A stretch of DNA of 64,000 bases from BOG-1155 sp050012495 (GTDB taxonomy: Bacteria; Desulfobacterota; Syntrophorhabdia; Syntrophorhabdales; WCHB1-27): the NCBI GenBank assembly GCA_050012495.1, contig JBEKHB010000015.1:85137-149136 (forward strand). The letters are read 5' to 3'. Each line of letters starts with the position of its first letter. The stretch's first letter is position 1. The notes under the pieces were generated by a model, which searched no databases, was not told the DNA's origin, and worked only from the letters and a program-made list of their open reading frames with translations. Below, one piece after another: positions 63,216 through 64,000 of the stretch. A program made the translations under genes and the position numbers.

Positions 63216-63477
63216 AGAGAGGTATACCCTCCAGGTTAACGAGTTCGGAAAAGCGGCTTGTTATGGACAGATCAATGACGTCGACCGGTTTCGACAGGGC
63301 ACACATAAGTTCACCGTAAAAGGTGAAGAAGTCCTTCTCTTCTATGCCTTCCACTCCAATGTCGATATCGCGGCTTTCTTTGTCGGGTGACAGCGCCGAC
63401 CCAAAGAGTATCACGCGTTTTGCATGATACTTGGCGGCAGTTCTTATAATGGTCTGTTTTTCCTCATCGGTAATCAT
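63208..63477 (-). CDS. mntA: MNT-type nucleotidyltransferase antitoxin
   Basis: 89 residues with the minimal nucleotidyltransferase motif GSX9DXD in VILFGSALSPDKESRDIDIG and a third Asp in VDVIDLS. Upstream a TATAAT (minus strand, near 63482-63490) is followed by the start ATG 63477. Together with hepT it forms a HEPN/MNT toxin-antitoxin system. Confidence 0.9.
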   Translation of the reverse strand: MITDEEKQTIIRTAAKYHAKRVILFGSALSPDKESRDIDIGVEGIEEKDFFTFYGELMCALSKPVDVIDLSITSRFSELVNLEGIPLYA

Positions 63478-63509
63478 GCTTTTATTATACCATATACTGC
63501 CTTGGCGGC

Positions 63510-63660
63510 GCCTGAGGGCCGCCCATTAAATCATCACTTTTCCGGTCTTCATGGTGATTATCACATATATATCACAGGACATGAATTCCCACAACTTCAT
63601 TTGTGGTTGGAATCATTACTAAAATTGCCGGCAGTTCGGACCGGGATACCGGGAAAAAAC
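63510..63660 (-). repeat. Island spacer repeat, copy 3
   Basis: Closest match to copy 2 (CCGGTCTTCATGGTGATTAT, CATGAATTCCCACAACTTCA, TTGTGGTTGGAATCATTACT, ATTGCCGGCAGTTCGGA). It precedes mntA by about 33 bp, begins with GGCGCC-TGAGG-GCCGCC, and abuts the second 13-bp array region on its right. Confidence 0.8.
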
Positions 63661-63713
63661 TGCCGCACAAGCGCCGCTTGCCCATCCGTCATTTTTTCAG
63701 AAAACCGGAAGGG

Positions 63714-63934
63714 GATGCCTTTTGTCACTTCTGGTTGTCATCTCTCCTTGTCATCTCTCCTTGTCACCTCTGCTTGTCCCCCCTGCTTGTCACTTTGACA
63801 GGAGAGCGGAAAACGGAGAAACTATTATGGGACCGGGCAGTCATTGTGAGAGGCCCTAAAGAGATGATGTAGCCCGGCCCGTGCCAGCCGGTTTCGGGCG
63901 ATCCCAGAGGCCGCGTCGCTCTTTGACAATTGAA
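63714..63934 (+). repeat. 13-bp tandem array plus conserved leader block, copy 2
   Basis: Six contiguous 13-bp units beginning TTGTC at 63722, 63735, 63748, 63761, 63774 and 63787 end at 63799. Downstream GGAGAGCGGAAAACGG, GACCGGGCAGTCATTG, GGCCCG/CCGGTTTC and CGCTCTTTGACAATTGA (ending 63933) match copy 1 at 16970-17166. After 63934 the window ends in GC-rich sequence with no ORF visible, so what the leader serves is outside this view. Confidence 0.7.
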
Positions 63935-64000
63935 CTTCGACCCACGCCCTTCGGGTGCGTCCGGCGGCGGTGTAACGCCCTGCTCCGTCGCTCGTGGCCG
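63935..64000. other. Window edge, unassigned
   Basis: Sequence after the leader: CCCACGCCCTTCGGGTGCGT and GCGGCGGTGTAACGCCC; no feature assignable in 66 bp. Confidence 0.2.

Noticed and set aside
62610..63660. Island spacer repeats as integron attC sites
   Set aside because: Size and one-orientation layout fit, but no paired RYYYAAC and GTTRRRY core sites were found and no integrase is visible.

Overview
The window reads as a chromosomal segment close to the replication origin of an anaerobic, Desulfobacterota/Deltaproteobacteria-like bacterium. The evidence is the gene order dnaA-dnaN-gyrB, DnaA-box matches at the dnaA/dnaN junction, three perfect parS sites about 41-45 kb away, a MetV/MetF/MvhD one-carbon module, a ferredoxin-type split glutamate synthase, paired ETF/FAD-oxidoreductase/HdrD-like genes, and a sigma54 enhancer-binding regulator. 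A syntrophic aromatic degrader such as a Syntrophorhabdales member would fit, but that placement is inference.

Positions 1-16047 are a nearly gap-free plus-strand run of core genes: dnaA (5' truncated by the window), dnaN, gyrB, coaE, rho, rpmE, prfA, prmC, murA, then hisD-G-B-H-(exported unknown)-A-F-I and pgpA. Positions 16048-18259 are a gene-poor strip with a hicB/hicA pair whose hicA carries an in-frame TAG, a 13-bp tandem array and dispersed repeats. Positions 18260-26111 hold pncC, thpR, recA, alaS, nadE and a DUF2156 gene.

From 26133 to 40594 genes run on the minus strand: a thiamine-binding-type protein, an NlpC/P60 hydrolase, a HEAT-repeat protein, then an unusual apparent operon mvhD-metV-metF-(Fe-S/FMN GOGAT-like)-(Fe-S/FMN GOGAT)-(glutaminase/GXGXG GOGAT), followed by glnA, a small protein, glnB and amt. 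This is a nitrogen and one-carbon block. It is peppered with a palindromic element whose stems differ but stay complementary, and which sits in frame inside two of the glutamate synthase genes.

Positions 40595-45920 are repeat-rich: three near-identical repeats each carrying a consensus parS, a metallo-beta-lactamase gene with an in-frame TAG, a MarC-type membrane protein, a PIN/Phd toxin-antitoxin pair and a receiver-domain remnant. Positions 45922-58037 are a catabolic island: an aromatic-acid-type MFS transporter, etfB, etfA, two FAD-binding oxidoreductases flanking an HdrD-like Fe-S protein, a ferritin-like protein, a CoA-acylating semialdehyde dehydrogenase, a sigma54 promoter and a PAS/AAA+ regulator.

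Positions 58038-64000 are an accessory island: an IS256-type transposase relic, an unknown gene, a COG3910-type ATPase, an XcyI-like restriction-modification pair and a HepT/MntA toxin-antitoxin pair. A repeat of about 150 bp separates these units. A second 13-bp tandem array with the same downstream leader as the one near 17 kb closes the window. No tRNA, rRNA or CRISPR array was recognised.
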